Shown one piece after another: positions 13,023 to 22,436 of a stretch of DNA of 64,000 nt. Position 1 is the stretch's first letter; the number at the start of each line of letters is the position of its first letter. The position numbers were made by a program, and so were the translations under genes. Source of the stretch: Changshengia sp963803165 (GTDB taxonomy: Bacteria; Chloroflexota; Dormibacteria; Aeolococcales; Aeolococcaceae). The DNA lies in NCBI GenBank assembly GCA_963803165.1, contig CAWDLK010000008.1, positions 124,001-188,000 of the forward strand. Reading direction: 5' to 3'. The notes below the pieces were generated by a model. The model saw only the letters and a list, made by a program, of their open reading frames with translations, was not told the origin of the DNA and did no database searches.

Positions 13023-14439
13023 CCGGCGCTGACGCCACCGGGAGCTCGACCCGGAAGGTGGCGCCGCCGCCGTCCGTGTCCAGCACGGTCACCCGGCCGC
13101 CATGCGCGGCCACCACCCCGGCGACGATGCTGAGGCCGAGCCCGCTGCCCCCCTGGTCCCGGCTCCGCTCGGGATCGGCGCGGTGGAAGCGCTCGAAGAT
13201 CCGTCCCCTGGCCGCAGCCGGGATCCCGGGGCCGTGGTCGATGACCTCGAGGACCGCCCACCCCCGCTCCTCGCGGAGCACGACCTCGACTGGCGACCCG
13301 GGGTCGGTGTGGACCAGCGCGTTGCGCAGCAGGTTGGCGAGCATCTGGCGGAGGCGTGGCTCGTCGCCGACCACCACCAGAGGTGCGGCGACCCGCGTGG
13401 TGACGGTCCGGCCCGGATCGCTCACCCGCGCGTCGCCCCCGGCGTCGCTGACCAGCGACCCGAGGTCGACAGCGGTCCGCGCCAGGGGCCTCCCCTGGTC
13501 GAGGCGGGCAAGCAGCAGCAGGTCGTCGATGAGCGTGCCCATCCGGCGGGCCTCGGCCTCGATGCGGCCGAGCGCGGAGTCCAGCTCGTCAGCGGCCATC
13601 CCGGGGTTGCGGCGGGCCAGCTCCGCGTAGCCGCGCATCGAGGTCAGCGGGGTGCGCAGCTCGTGGGAGGCGTCGGCGACGAACTGGCGGAGCCGCTGCT
13701 CCACCGCCGCGCGCTGGGAGAAGGCCGCCTCCAGCTGGCCGAGCATGCTGTTGAGAGCCATGCCCAGCCGGCCCACCTCGCTGGTGGGGTCGGCGGGGGA
13801 GACCCGGCGTCCCAGCTCTCCACCGGCGATGGCTCGCGCCGTGTCGCCCATCCGCTCCAGCGGGCGCAGCCCGCGCCGCACGATCAGCCAGCTGGCGAGG
13901 ACCAGCAGCACCACCACCGCCGCTCCGACCAGCAGCTCGAGGAGCAGGAGGTGGCCGAGGGTGGCGTCGTAGCTGTCCTTGGGGACCGCGGCGACGACCA
14001 CGTCGCCGCTGCCGCCCCCGGCCGGCGCGACGTACACCAGGTAGTCGGCGTACGTGCCCACCCCGCTGACGCTCAGATACTGACCGCTGTCGGCGGCGAG
14101 CTGGGTGGGCAGGGCCGGGTGGTTGCCGGTGGCGCTCAATTGATCCTGAGTGGGGACGCCGAGGAACTGGGGGCCTCCCACCACCGTCCCGGTGGCGGAG
14201 AGCACCTCGCCCCAGACCACTCCCGGGAGGGGTGTGGGCGCTCCGGGCCCCCCTCCGCCGGGGCCGCCCGGGATGTTGGGGAGCGCGCGCTCCACCAGGT
14301 TGGCGCCGGCCCGGGCCTGCTGCTGCAGCTGGCCATAGAGGAACGACTGCTGCTCGGTGTAGGTCGCCGCGTCCGCCGCCGCCAGGCAGACGACGAAGAG
14401 CGGCGCCAGGGCGAGCAGCAGACGCGCTCGCAGCGTCAT
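13012..14439 (-). CDS. Sensor histidine kinase of an OmpR-type two-component system
   Basis: 475 residues. An N-terminal helix (residues ~5-25), a Gly/Pro-rich extracytoplasmic sensor of ~140 residues, and a second helix near 165-190 ending in WLIVRRGLRPLERM, which opens the HAMP domain. The DHp domain has DASHELRTPLT with the phospho-His near residue 259. The ATPase domain shows an N box (RQMLANLLRNALVHT), G1 (IDHGPGIP), an F box (IFERFHR) and G2 (GGSGLGLSIV). It starts one base after the stop of the response regulator, so both are made from one mRNA. Its likely targets are the neighbouring glycosyltransferases. Confidence 0.92.
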   Translation of the reverse strand: MTLRARLLLALAPLFVVCLAAADAATYTEQQSFLYGQLQQQARAGANLVERALPNIPGGPGGGGPGAPTPLPGVVWGEVLSATGTVVGGPQFLGVPTQDQLSATGNHPALPTQLAADSGQYLSVSGVGTYADYLVYVAPAGGGSGDVVVAAVPKDSYDATLGHLLLLELLVGAAVVVLLVLASWLIVRRGLRPLERMGDTARAIAGGELGRRVSPADPTSEVGRLGMALNSMLGQLEAAFSQRAAVEQRLRQFVADASHELRTPLTSMRGYAELARRNPGMAADELDSALGRIEAEARRMGTLIDDLLLLARLDQGRPLARTAVDLGSLVSDAGGDARVSDPGRTVTTRVAAPLVVVGDEPRLRQMLANLLRNALVHTDPGSPVEVVLREERGWAVLEVIDHGPGIPAAARGRIFERFHRADPERSRDQGGSGLGLSIVAGVVAAHGGRVTVLDTDGGGATFRVELPVASAPVSG

Positions 14440-14440
14440 C

Positions 14441-15151
<711 letters not shown>

Positions 15152-15173
15152 GCCGGGATGGTGGCACCCGATC

Positions 15174-15202
15174 CTGGGAGTCTGCTGGGAGGAGGCCGGG
15201 AG
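15174..15202 (-). promoter_or_regulatory. Three-unit operator before the response-regulator gene
   Basis: Heptamers CTGGGAG, CTGGGAG and CCGGGAG (plus strand) begin at 15174, 15185 and 15196, with an 11-bp period and 4-bp spacers. The near edge is 22 nt from the regulator start. Confidence 0.65.
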
Positions 15203-15249
15203 ACAGCTCAGCTCCGGACGGGCGCTTCAGAAGCAGAGGAAGGCGTCGC

Positions 15250-16239
15250 TCAGGGTTGCTTGAGGACCCTCCCGTCACGGGTGACCACCAGGTCGACGGT
15301 CACCCGGCGGGAGCCGATGCCGAAGGGGAGCGGCGAGACCCGGGCGGTCACGGTGTAGTGGAGGCTTCCGGCCGCGTCGATGGACTCGGTGCAGGTGGTC
15401 GGGCCCACGGCGGCGAAGTCGCCGATGTTGTCCAGCCCGCATGCGGTCTCCAGCGTCGCGGCGGGATCCAAGTCGTGGGCGGTGAACGGCCTGAAGTAGC
15501 GGTTGAGCTCGGCGGGCAGCGGGAGGTTCGGGTCCCCCCAGACGAACGCGTCGGTGCCGTTCCAGCAGACGTAGGCGCGCAGCCCCACGGTGGCGCCGAA
15601 CTCGGCGCCGATCATCGTCCCTCCACCGAACTCGTGGCACGTCCAGCTGGAGGTTGCGCCTCCGCTCACCGAGATCGAGCCGTGCGGCACGGACTGGAGA
15701 GGTGCCGAGGTGACGGCGAGCAGCCAGGCGCCGACGAGGGCGGGGAGCAGCAGCCACGGCGCCCACCCCCGGTGGCGCGTCTGCTCCCAGCCGGCAGCGA
15801 CTCCCTCGGCCTCCGGCGCGGCGTCCCCCCGCCAGGCGATCACACACGTTGGCAGCATGATCAGCAGCTCCGCCATCGCCACCAGGACCCGTCCGGGGAT
15901 CCCGCTGTCGACCGAGGCGCCGGACGCTCCTCCCGAGCCGCCGCTCAGGACCGCCCACGAGAGGAGCCAGACGAGCCAGAGCAGCACGACCGCCACCCCG
16001 ATCCAGCGGAAGCCGCGCCGGTAGGCGAGGTCCCGGAGCGCGGTCTGCCGCTCGTCGAGCCTCGAGCCGCGCCGGAAGGCGAGCCATCCCGTGGCCTGCA
16101 GCAGCAGGACGTCGAGCCCGGCCAGGGCCACCACCACGACGATCCCGAAGCCGTGCAGAGGCAGCGCCGACGCGAGCAGCGCGGTGACGGCCCCGGCTCC
16201 CATCACCACGATCTGGCGCCGGGGCGCCGCGAGCGTCAT
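15250..16239 (-). CDS. Membrane protein of unknown function, paralogue of its upstream neighbour
   Basis: 329 residues. Two helices at ~10-50, the motif DERQTALRDLAY in the following loop, further helices near 75-95, 110-135 and 165-185, then a ~140-residue outside domain with several Cys (CHEF, VCWNG, TACGL-type) ending RRVTVDLVVTRDGRV. The same loop and end motifs occur in the protein from 16236-17405, so the two are probably an ancient duplication. DERxxALR membrane proteins often sit beside XRE repressors. ATG overlaps the upstream stop (4 bp). Function not recognised. Confidence 0.75.
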   Translation of the reverse strand: MTLAAPRRQIVVMGAGAVTALLASALPLHGFGIVVVVALAGLDVLLLQATGWLAFRRGSRLDERQTALRDLAYRRGFRWIGVAVVLLWLVWLLSWAVLSGGSGGASGASVDSGIPGRVLVAMAELLIMLPTCVIAWRGDAAPEAEGVAAGWEQTRHRGWAPWLLLPALVGAWLLAVTSAPLQSVPHGSISVSGGATSSWTCHEFGGGTMIGAEFGATVGLRAYVCWNGTDAFVWGDPNLPLPAELNRYFRPFTAHDLDPAATLETACGLDNIGDFAAVGPTTCTESIDAAGSLHYTVTARVSPLPFGIGSRRVTVDLVVTRDGRVLKQP

Positions 16240-17405
16240 GTGTGGATCTCCACGTGTCCGTTCCTGTCGACGATGACTTCGACATCCACGCGCCGGCTGA
16301 GGAAGGGCAGAAGCTCAGGGGACACCGTGGCCCTCCAGGTGAGGGTGTAGGTGCCGCCGACGCCGGTGGTGGTGATCGGGGTGCACTGCGCGGACGTGAC
16401 GGCGACCAGCACGGAAGCCGACCAACAATCCGGGGAGTAGGTGGAGCTGCTCCCGGAGGGCTCGTGAGCTCGGCTGCCGTCCCAGCACGCGCTTGCGAAC
16501 ACGGGCAGTTCGGCGTCGACGACCCAGCCCGCGTACACCCTGGTCATGAAGGTGCCGCACGCAGGCGAGGCGACCTGCTGACCGCCGGGGGCGGGGGGCG
16601 CGAGTAGGGAGATGTCGGACACCGCCGAGTTGTGCAGGGGAAGCACCACCACACCGACCGAGGCCAGGAAGGGGAGGGCGAAGACCAGCACGACCAGCGC
16701 GGCCGCGGCACGGGCCTGCAGGCTGGCGGCGCGGGGCCTCGGCGGCGAGTCGGGTTCGGGCGGCGGAGGCGCCGGCTCGATGACGGCCAGCACCATGCCC
16801 GGAAGGACGAAGATCAGTTCCAGGAAGACGAGGAGGCCGCCGCTCCCGAGCGCGTGCTCCGTCCAGGTCCTGCTCTGCGCCGAGACCACGACGGCGAGCA
16901 GGAGCGCTCCGACGATGACGGCGAAGACAGCATAGGCGAGGTGGTGCGCGCGGTTGCGGAGCGCCTCCTGGCGCTCATCGACCGAGCCGTCCGGCGCCGT
17001 GGCCATCCGCTCCGTCGCACGTCCGAGGGCGATGTTGAGGAGGACGAGGAAGAGCAGCAGGAGCACGGTCGCGGAGCCGATCTGGGCCCCGGGGGACGAG
17101 GTGGCGACGACACCCACGCAGTCGGCCGCGATGGCCGCGACCACGCCCCGGCGGACGGTGCGCCGGCCCAGCCAGCTGCCGGGCTCCCTGCGGACGCCGG
17201 CCACCACCCCCCAGGTGACGCACACCAGCAGGAGGTAGCCGAGCGTTGGCAGGATCGACGGGATGACGCTCCCGCCGGCGGCGCCGAGGGGCACGATCAC
17301 CAGCACGAGAAGGACGACGGCGAGCGCCAGCAGCACCCCGGCGGGGCCCGGGCGTTTGAGGACGAGCCGACGGCGGCGCCGTTCACTGACCGGGGTGGCG
17401 CTCAC
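16236..17405 (-). CDS. Membrane protein of unknown function in XRE-regulated operon
   Basis: 389 residues. About six helices (first near 23-45), a cytoplasmic loop with DERQEALRNRAHHLAY between helices, and an extracytoplasmic C-terminal domain with CGTFMTR and ACWDG, ending RRVDVEVIVDRNGHV. Its start overlaps the XRE gene stop by 4 bp and its end overlaps the next paralogue by 4 bp, so the three form one translational unit. The pair could be a membrane complex controlled by the repressor; no enzyme motif is visible. Confidence 0.75.
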   Translation of the reverse strand: MSATPVSERRRRRLVLKRPGPAGVLLALAVVLLVLVIVPLGAAGGSVIPSILPTLGYLLLVCVTWGVVAGVRREPGSWLGRRTVRRGVVAAIAADCVGVVATSSPGAQIGSATVLLLLFLVLLNIALGRATERMATAPDGSVDERQEALRNRAHHLAYAVFAVIVGALLLAVVVSAQSRTWTEHALGSGGLLVFLELIFVLPGMVLAVIEPAPPPPEPDSPPRPRAASLQARAAAALVVLVFALPFLASVGVVVLPLHNSAVSDISLLAPPAPGGQQVASPACGTFMTRVYAGWVVDAELPVFASACWDGSRAHEPSGSSSTYSPDCWSASVLVAVTSAQCTPITTTGVGGTYTLTWRATVSPELLPFLSRRVDVEVIVDRNGHVEIHT

Positions 17406-17737
17406 GGCCGGCCTTCCTCCGCGCCCTGTCGGGAACCGGGCGTCGGGGCCGGCGGGCTTGCCTCCCCCGGACTCTGCCGCCCGTACAGCTCCTCGCTCAT
17501 CGGCCGCAGCGGCGTGCGCGAGAAGATGGCCTCGACGGGCAGGCCGAAGACCTCGCTGAGCCGGAGGGCCAGCTCCAGGCTGGGGTTGTAGTCGCCGCGC
17601 TCCAGGTACCCGACGGTCTGGTGGTTGACCCCGACCAGGTCGGCGAGCGCCTGCCGCGAGAGGCCTCGCTCGAGGCGGAGGACCGCGATCCGGTTGTGGA
17701 GCCTGGGCTGCCCACCGGCGTCAGGCGACTTTCCCAT
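17402..17737 (-). CDS. XRE-family HTH transcriptional repressor
   Basis: 111 residues. The helix-turn-helix spans about residues 13-68: RIAVLRLERGLSRQALADLV, GVNHQTVGYLERG, YNPSLELALRLSEVFGLPVEAIF. This is the small YozG-like class that controls adjacent membrane proteins. The tail is Pro/Gly-rich. The start at 17737 is chosen because TAGGA lies just upstream and a promoter and operator lie at 17763-17791. It is the first gene of an operon with two membrane proteins and probably represses its own transcription. Confidence 0.88.
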   Translation of the reverse strand: MGKSPDAGGQPRLHNRIAVLRLERGLSRQALADLVGVNHQTVGYLERGDYNPSLELALRLSEVFGLPVEAIFSRTPLRPMSEELYGRQSPGEASPPAPTPGSRQGAEEGRP

Positions 17738-17762
17738 ATTCCTACTTGTACGCACGCACGTG

Positions 17763-17791
17763 ATTGTTGTGAGAATACAACACCATGTCAA
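17763..17791 (-). promoter_or_regulatory. Promoter with palindromic operator of the XRE operon
   Basis: On the minus strand a perfect -35 box TTGACA (17791-17786) and a -10-like AACAAT (17768-17763) are 17 nt apart. Within the spacer lies the palindrome TGTTGT-GAGAAT-ACAACA (17765-17782), reaching into the -10 box. A repressor dimer bound here would block RNA polymerase. The stretch is clearly more AT-rich than its surroundings. Confidence 0.7.
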
Positions 17792-18215
17792 GTCTCGGCA
17801 AGCGTCAGGGATGGGTCAGTCTGGGCTTCAAGCTGACCGTCCCCCCGGGGAGGGTCGGCCGTGACGGTCCGCCGTGGCCCGTGCTCCGAGGCGGCGGCGA
17901 AGAGGGCAACTCCACCCCTCTCGCCATCACCGAGACCCGCGACGCGTGTGTCGCCGGGGTCGCATCGGGACATCCCCACCCCGATGCCGCGGTCCGACCC
18001 CATGCAACCCTGCGTGTTGCTCCGCAGGTCCCACTCCCGGTGACGCCTCGCCCGCGGGGACCGCGTTCCCGCGCCGAGAAGTATCCACATTGGAGGGGGG
18101 GTCCGTGTGCCAAACGCTCCAACTGTCGTTCCACGGACACCGTCCCTCTCCGAGGTGGCGCGCCGGTGCCGCGCTCCACCGCGGCGTGCCCCGGCCGGGC
18201 CGTGGCCGCCGGATC
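17792..18215 (+). other. Gene-poor interval
   Basis: 424 nt between the XRE promoter and the end of the acetyltransferase gene. Reading frames exist on both strands but are Arg/Pro/Gly-rich GC artefacts without a recognisable domain or ribosome site. I see no RNA gene, terminator or repeat of note. Confidence 0.5.
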
Positions 18216-18743
18216 TCAGCGCTCGGGGCGGAGGGGGAGGAGGGGGAGCTCGTAGGTGAGGTGGGACCGGCCCTCGGCGTGCTCGACCGGCGGGCCACCC
18301 TGGAAGCCCATCGCCTCGTAGAGGCGCTGGGCCGCGATCATCTCGGGCAGGGTGCCCAGGGTGAGGCGCCGCTTCCCCGCCGCTCGCGCCACCGCGGCCG
18401 CGGCTTCGACGAGCGCGCGCCCCACCCCGCGTCTCTGAGCTCGCGGGGCGACGCCCAGCATTCGGAGATGCGCCTCGTCGGGGGCCAGCTCGCGCTCCGG
18501 GTCGACCTTCTCCTCGATCTCGACGGTGACCGAGCCGAGGATCCGGCCATCCTCGACCGCCACCAGCACGGTGGTCCGCCCGGATCGCCCGGCCACGTCC
18601 GCCACCATCTCCAGGTACTCGCGATCGGTCTCGCCGAAGAGGGCGGCGAAGCCGGCTCGGGTCTCGCGGCCGGCCTCGGCCCACTCCTCGGGCTGCACCG
18701 GGCGGACCTCGATCCCGGCCGGCCGGGGGGCCGCGGCGCCCAT
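18216..18743 (-). CDS. GNAT-family N-acetyltransferase
   Basis: 175 residues. LRMLGVAPRAQRRGVGRALVEAA is acetyl-CoA motif A with Q/R-R-x-G-V-G; RLYEAMGFQ follows as motif B. The N-terminus (PVQPEEWAEAGRETRAGF) is the usual GNAT opening. ATG overlaps the stop of msrB (TGATG), so it is translated from the msrB transcript. Substrate unknown. Confidence 0.85.
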   Translation of the reverse strand: MGAAAPRPAGIEVRPVQPEEWAEAGRETRAGFAALFGETDREYLEMVADVAGRSGRTTVLVAVEDGRILGSVTVEIEEKVDPERELAPDEAHLRMLGVAPRAQRRGVGRALVEAAAAVARAAGKRRLTLGTLPEMIAAQRLYEAMGFQGGPPVEHAEGRSHLTYELPLLPLRPER

Positions 18744-19150
18744 CACCGCTCCGGGATCATGGTCAGTGCCGCCGAGTTGATGCAGTACCGCTTCCCGGTC
18801 GGCGCCGGCCCGTCGTCGAAGACGTGGCCCAGGTGTCCGCCGCAGCTCCGGCAGACCACCTCGGTCCAACTCATGCCGTGGCTCGGGTCGGGGCGGAGCT
18901 CCACCGCCTCGAGGTCGGCGGGCTCGGTGAAGCTGGGCCACCCGCTCCCCGAGTCGAACTTGGTGTCGGAGCGGAACAGCTGCGCTCCGCAGCCGGCGCA
19001 GTGGTAGGCGCCGGTCTCGTGATTCTGCCAGTAGGCGCCGGTGAAGGCCGGCTCGGTCCCCTTCTGGCGGAGGATGTCGTACTGCTCGGGCGAGAGCCGG
19101 GAGCGCCACTCGGGGTCGCTGAGGGTGGTGGGGCGGCTGTTCTCGGGCAT
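18743..19150 (-). CDS. msrB: Peptide-methionine (R)-S-oxide reductase
   Basis: 135 residues, full MsrB length. It reduces methionine-R-sulfoxide in proteins. Two zinc-binding CxxC pairs are present (CAGC and CRSC), along with the substrate signature FDSGSGWPSF, HLGHVFDDGP and the catalytic region KRYCINSAAL with the active Cys. The gene begins the pair msrB-acetyltransferase; GAGGAA sits 6 nt before the ATG. Confidence 0.95.
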   Translation of the reverse strand: MPENSRPTTLSDPEWRSRLSPEQYDILRQKGTEPAFTGAYWQNHETGAYHCAGCGAQLFRSDTKFDSGSGWPSFTEPADLEAVELRPDPSHGMSWTEVVCRSCGGHLGHVFDDGPAPTGKRYCINSAALTMIPER

Positions 19151-19271
19151 GGCGGTTCCTCGGATCGGATGGGCTCGCCGCCTCAGCGTACCCCGCCGGG
19201 GCACCGCCAACGCCCCCGGGCGGGGAGGGCGGTCCGCACCGGCGTCGCGGGCGGGTGCCGCAGCCCGAGGC

Positions 19272-20234
19272 CTATCCCAGCTGACCCTCCAGCAGGGTGA
19301 TGGTGGAGGTGGAGCACACCGAGCCGGGCTGGTTGTCAGTCAGCCCGCAGAGTGCGGCGGTGACCCAGTTGGCATTCCCCAGGATTGCCTGCGACTGGTA
19401 GTTGGAGGTGTCGGCGAGGGACTCGGCGATCTGCTCGGCGGTGAGCCCCTCCAGGAGCTCGGGGGCTGCCGTGATCGACTGCCCGCTGACGGTGTATTTG
19501 ACGGGGGGATCGCCGCTCGCGTAGTAGCGGCCGCCCAGGTCGAGGAAGGGAAGCGGGTCGCCGGACTGGGAGACATAGGGAGGGGCGTCGTAGGTGGTCA
19601 GGACCAACTCCTCGGCCGCGGTGGGAGTCTGCAGCGGGTTGCCGACCCGGTCGGCGGTCTCCAGCCCCTGGAAGGCGAGGTGGGAGCTGGAGTAGCTGGA
19701 GCCGTAGAAGGAGAAGCTCGCGGTGTCGGGGAAGTAGTCGCTGCTCGACGAGGTGGTGAGGTGGAGGTTCGTGAAGGTCCCGAAACGGCTGAGCGCGACC
19801 ACCAGGCTCCAGCGCTCGAAGGCGCAGTACGGGCAGGAGTCCTCGCTGAACATCATCACCTCGGGCTTCCCCGAACTCTTCAGCGCCGCCGTCGAGGCGG
19901 GAAGCTTCTGCAGGGGATCGGCGATCCCGCCCGCGCCCACGGTCGCCAGGGTGGACGGGCTCAGCCCGGTCACCGCGCTGACCAGGGATGCCGGTGCGAG
20001 GGCGTCGGGGCTCGCCTTCTCCGCCGACTGCCCGATCACCACGAAGACGACGAGCACGGCCACGACGACCGCGGTCGCTCCGCTTCCCCACGCCCAGGGC
20101 GCCCGCCACCAGGCGGGAGCGGGCGCGGCCTGGCGGGGCCGCTGATGGGTGGAGGCCCTCGCCGCGGGCCGCGGCGCGGCGCCACTCCGCGAGGCGGCCA
20201 GCTGCTGCCGGCGCTGCTTGGAAAGTCGGGCCAC
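19272..20234 (-). CDS. DUF929 membrane-anchored thioredoxin-fold protein
   Basis: 320 residues. A basic cytoplasmic N-terminus, one helix near residues 53-75 (GATAVVVAVLVVFVVIG), then an outside domain with FSEDSCPYCAFERW near residue 130, a CxxC redox pair in a thioredoxin-like context. The rest (SFYGSSYSSSHLAF, the FLDLGGRYY region) fits DUF929, a family of secreted disulphide-type proteins best known from archaea and high-GC bacteria. GTG start chosen for AGGTGG 6 nt upstream. Probably extracytoplasmic thiol chemistry; not tested. Confidence 0.8.
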   Translation of the reverse strand: MARLSKQRRQQLAASRSGAAPRPAARASTHQRPRQAAPAPAWWRAPWAWGSGATAVVVAVLVVFVVIGQSAEKASPDALAPASLVSAVTGLSPSTLATVGAGGIADPLQKLPASTAALKSSGKPEVMMFSEDSCPYCAFERWSLVVALSRFGTFTNLHLTTSSSSDYFPDTASFSFYGSSYSSSHLAFQGLETADRVGNPLQTPTAAEELVLTTYDAPPYVSQSGDPLPFLDLGGRYYASGDPPVKYTVSGQSITAAPELLEGLTAEQIAESLADTSNYQSQAILGNANWVTAALCGLTDNQPGSVCSTSTITLLEGQLG

Positions 20235-20644
20235 GCTGCCACCTCTGAATGCCGAGCCCGGGCGCGCCCGATCCGAGGCACGGCGCAGCGAGCCGGTTGC
20301 TCGCATCCTCCGCCCGCACCGGCGACACCGGCCAGGGCCGAAGGTCGGCATGCGGCGGGGCCGTCGGGCCGTGATGACGGAAATCCCGGCGGGCCGGTGC
20401 CCCCGCTCCGGCCGAGGTGCCGCGATCGGCGCTTCCGACCGGTTCGGCGCGCGCCGGCGAGCTTGACCGCGGGGCAACGTGAATGTGACAGGGGCACGCG
20501 GCGATGTCACTCCCTGCCGACGGCGGCGCTCGCGCCCCCCGCCGGTGGCCACCATGGGGCGGACGGCGCCTCCGCGGTCGGGCAGCCCGTGCCCGAGGGC
20601 GCCGGCGCACCTCGCCGGCATCTCAGGGGTGGATCGGGAGAACC
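20235..20644 (+). other. Divergent intergenic region
   Basis: 410 nt between the DUF929 gene and the EAL gene, which point away from each other. A TTGACC hexamer at 20463 and an inverted repeat GTGACA/TGTCAC (20485-20490, 20505-20510) may be regulatory, but no good -10 box is paired with them. No gene seen. Confidence 0.4.
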
Positions 20645-22411
20645 ATGACCTGGAAGACCACATCCCGGGGGACCGGGAGCGGTTTGATCGGCAAGCTGGC
20701 CCAGGCCAACATCGACGAGGTGGCGCCCGTCGACGACGAGGTGGTCCTCGTTCGGGACGACGATCGGGCATCGGCGCCGGTCCGCCAGCGCCTCACCGCG
20801 GGCACGCTGCTGCGAGTGCGGGAGGCGACCGGGCACGGAGACCTGTCGGCTCTCGCCGGCCCGGGCAGGACGCGCGCGGTCGTCCTCTGCCGGAGCGGCC
20901 TCTCCCTGGCAGCGCTCCACGACGCCGTCGCCGGGATCCATGAGGCCGTTCCGGACACCGCTCTGATCGTGCTCGACGACCAGGCCGGGGATGCCCGTCA
21001 GGAGGTTGCCGCCCATGCCGGTGCCGACGGCCTCATCAACCTGGCCCAGGACTGGAGGGCCGTGGGGGAGGCGGTGCTCAGCGCCGCCGAGCATCGCGCT
21101 CGCGGTCGCGCGGTCGGCGACGTGATGAGGGTGCAGCCCGAGCACGAGCTGCTCGGCAGCCTCGAGCCGGAGCGGCCCCTGGCGGTGCTGGCGCTCGCGG
21201 TCAACAACCTCGAGGCGCTCGCCAGCCGCTACGCCCACGGCGACGTGGGCACCCTGCTGCTGACCCTGGCGATCCGGCTCCGGTCGGTGCTGCGTCCCGG
21301 CGACACCATGGCCCGGACCGCCGACCACATCCTCGTGATCGCGCGCCGCGATGCCGACGAGCTGGCGGTCGCCGCGCTCGCCGACCGCCTCCTCCGCGCC
21401 TGCCGCGAGCCGCTGGTGGTCACCGAGGAGAGCGTCCCGGTCACCATCGCCATCGGCATCGCCGCCCGCGGCCGGCGCGCCGGAGAGCCCGAGGTCAGCA
21501 CCGCGTCGCTCCTGGAGCAGGCGCGCACCGCGCTGGGGCGGCTCCGCAATCGCGGTCGCGCCGCCTACGAGCTGGCCGACCCCAAGCTGCAGGCACGGGT
21601 CACGGCCCAGCGCCAGACCGAGATCGCGCTCCGCCACGCCATCGACGACCACGAGTTCCGCGTCTTCTATCAGCCGGTGATCGAGCTCCAGGGTCGCAGC
21701 CTCACCTCCTTCGAAGCCCTGATGCGGTGGCAGCGGCCCCAGGTCGGCCTGTTCGACGCCGCCAGCTTCGTCGAGGCGGCGCAGCGCAGCGGGTTGATGG
21801 CGCGGATCGGGCAGACCATCCTTCACGAGGCCGCCGCCGAAGCGGTGCGCTGGGCCACCCCGGGCTCGGTCGCCCCGGCGCTCTCCGTCAACCTCTCCCC
21901 GCAGGAGTACTTCCTGCCCACCCTGGTCGCGAGCGTGAACCGGATCCTCAGCGAGGTCGGTCTGTCGCCGGCCCGCCTGATCATCGAGGTCCCACTCCGG
22001 CTGCTCGACGGCGATCCGCTCTCGGCGCGGAGCATCCTCCGGGACCTCGCCGCGCTCGGCATCACGCTGGTCGCCGACGACTACGACGGTGATCTGACCG
22101 ACGAGCTCCGTGGGCTCCCGCTGCGCATGGTCAAGCTTCGCATGGGTCTGCTCGACGGTATCGAGACCGACGCGGAGCGCCGCGCCCGGGTGGCGGGGAT
22201 CGCCGCCCAGGTCCGCGCCGCCGGCTGGCTCTGCGTGGGCAAGGGCGTCGAGACGGCGGCGCAGGCCGCGATCCTCCGCGACCTCGGCTGCCACGGCGGG
22301 CAGGGATTCCTCTTCAGTGGAGCACGTCCCGCCGAGGAGCTGGGCATCTTCCGGGATCCCGAGGGCGTCTGGGCCTGGACCCCGCAGGCCCGGGCGGTTC
22401 CCGCCTCCTAG
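20645..22411 (+). CDS. Degenerate GGDEF-EAL protein, probable c-di-GMP receptor or weak phosphodiesterase
   Basis: 588 residues. Residues 1-165 resemble an unidentified receiver-like domain without a clear phospho-Asp motif. Residues ~175-310 have the GGDEF fold, but the signature is lost (ARRDADEL), so no cyclase activity is expected. Residues ~325-575 are an EAL domain: FEALMRW and NLSPQEY are intact, but E-[IL]-T-E is EVPL, DDFG is DDYD and the usual EGVET is KGVET. The altered metal and base positions suggest sensing or weak hydrolysis of c-di-GMP. GGGAG precedes the ATG. It is a single-gene unit; TasA-type fibres elsewhere in the window would be a plausible output but nothing links them directly. 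Confidence 0.85.
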   Translation: MTWKTTSRGTGSGLIGKLAQANIDEVAPVDDEVVLVRDDDRASAPVRQRLTAGTLLRVREATGHGDLSALAGPGRTRAVVLCRSGLSLAALHDAVAGIHEAVPDTALIVLDDQAGDARQEVAAHAGADGLINLAQDWRAVGEAVLSAAEHRARGRAVGDVMRVQPEHELLGSLEPERPLAVLALAVNNLEALASRYAHGDVGTLLLTLAIRLRSVLRPGDTMARTADHILVIARRDADELAVAALADRLLRACREPLVVTEESVPVTIAIGIAARGRRAGEPEVSTASLLEQARTALGRLRNRGRAAYELADPKLQARVTAQRQTEIALRHAIDDHEFRVFYQPVIELQGRSLTSFEALMRWQRPQVGLFDAASFVEAAQRSGLMARIGQTILHEAAAEAVRWATPGSVAPALSVNLSPQEYFLPTLVASVNRILSEVGLSPARLIIEVPLRLLDGDPLSARSILRDLAALGITLVADDYDGDLTDELRGLPLRMVKLRMGLLDGIETDAERRARVAGIAAQVRAAGWLCVGKGVETAAQAAILRDLGCHGGQGFLFSGARPAEELGIFRDPEGVWAWTPQARAVPAS

Positions 22412-22436
22412 ATCCCGCCTCTCCGCCGGCGGTGGA

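Noticed and set aside
17785..18255. 156-codon plus-strand frame over the XRE promoter
   Set aside because: Its start lies in the -35 region of the XRE promoter, the composition is that of random GC-rich DNA, and it runs into the antisense of the acetyltransferase gene.
20463..20510. Promoter with GTGACA/TGTCAC inverted repeat before the EAL gene
   Set aside because: TTGACC has no acceptable -10 at 16-19 nt, and 6-bp arms 14 nt apart are weak evidence in a 410-nt GC-rich region.
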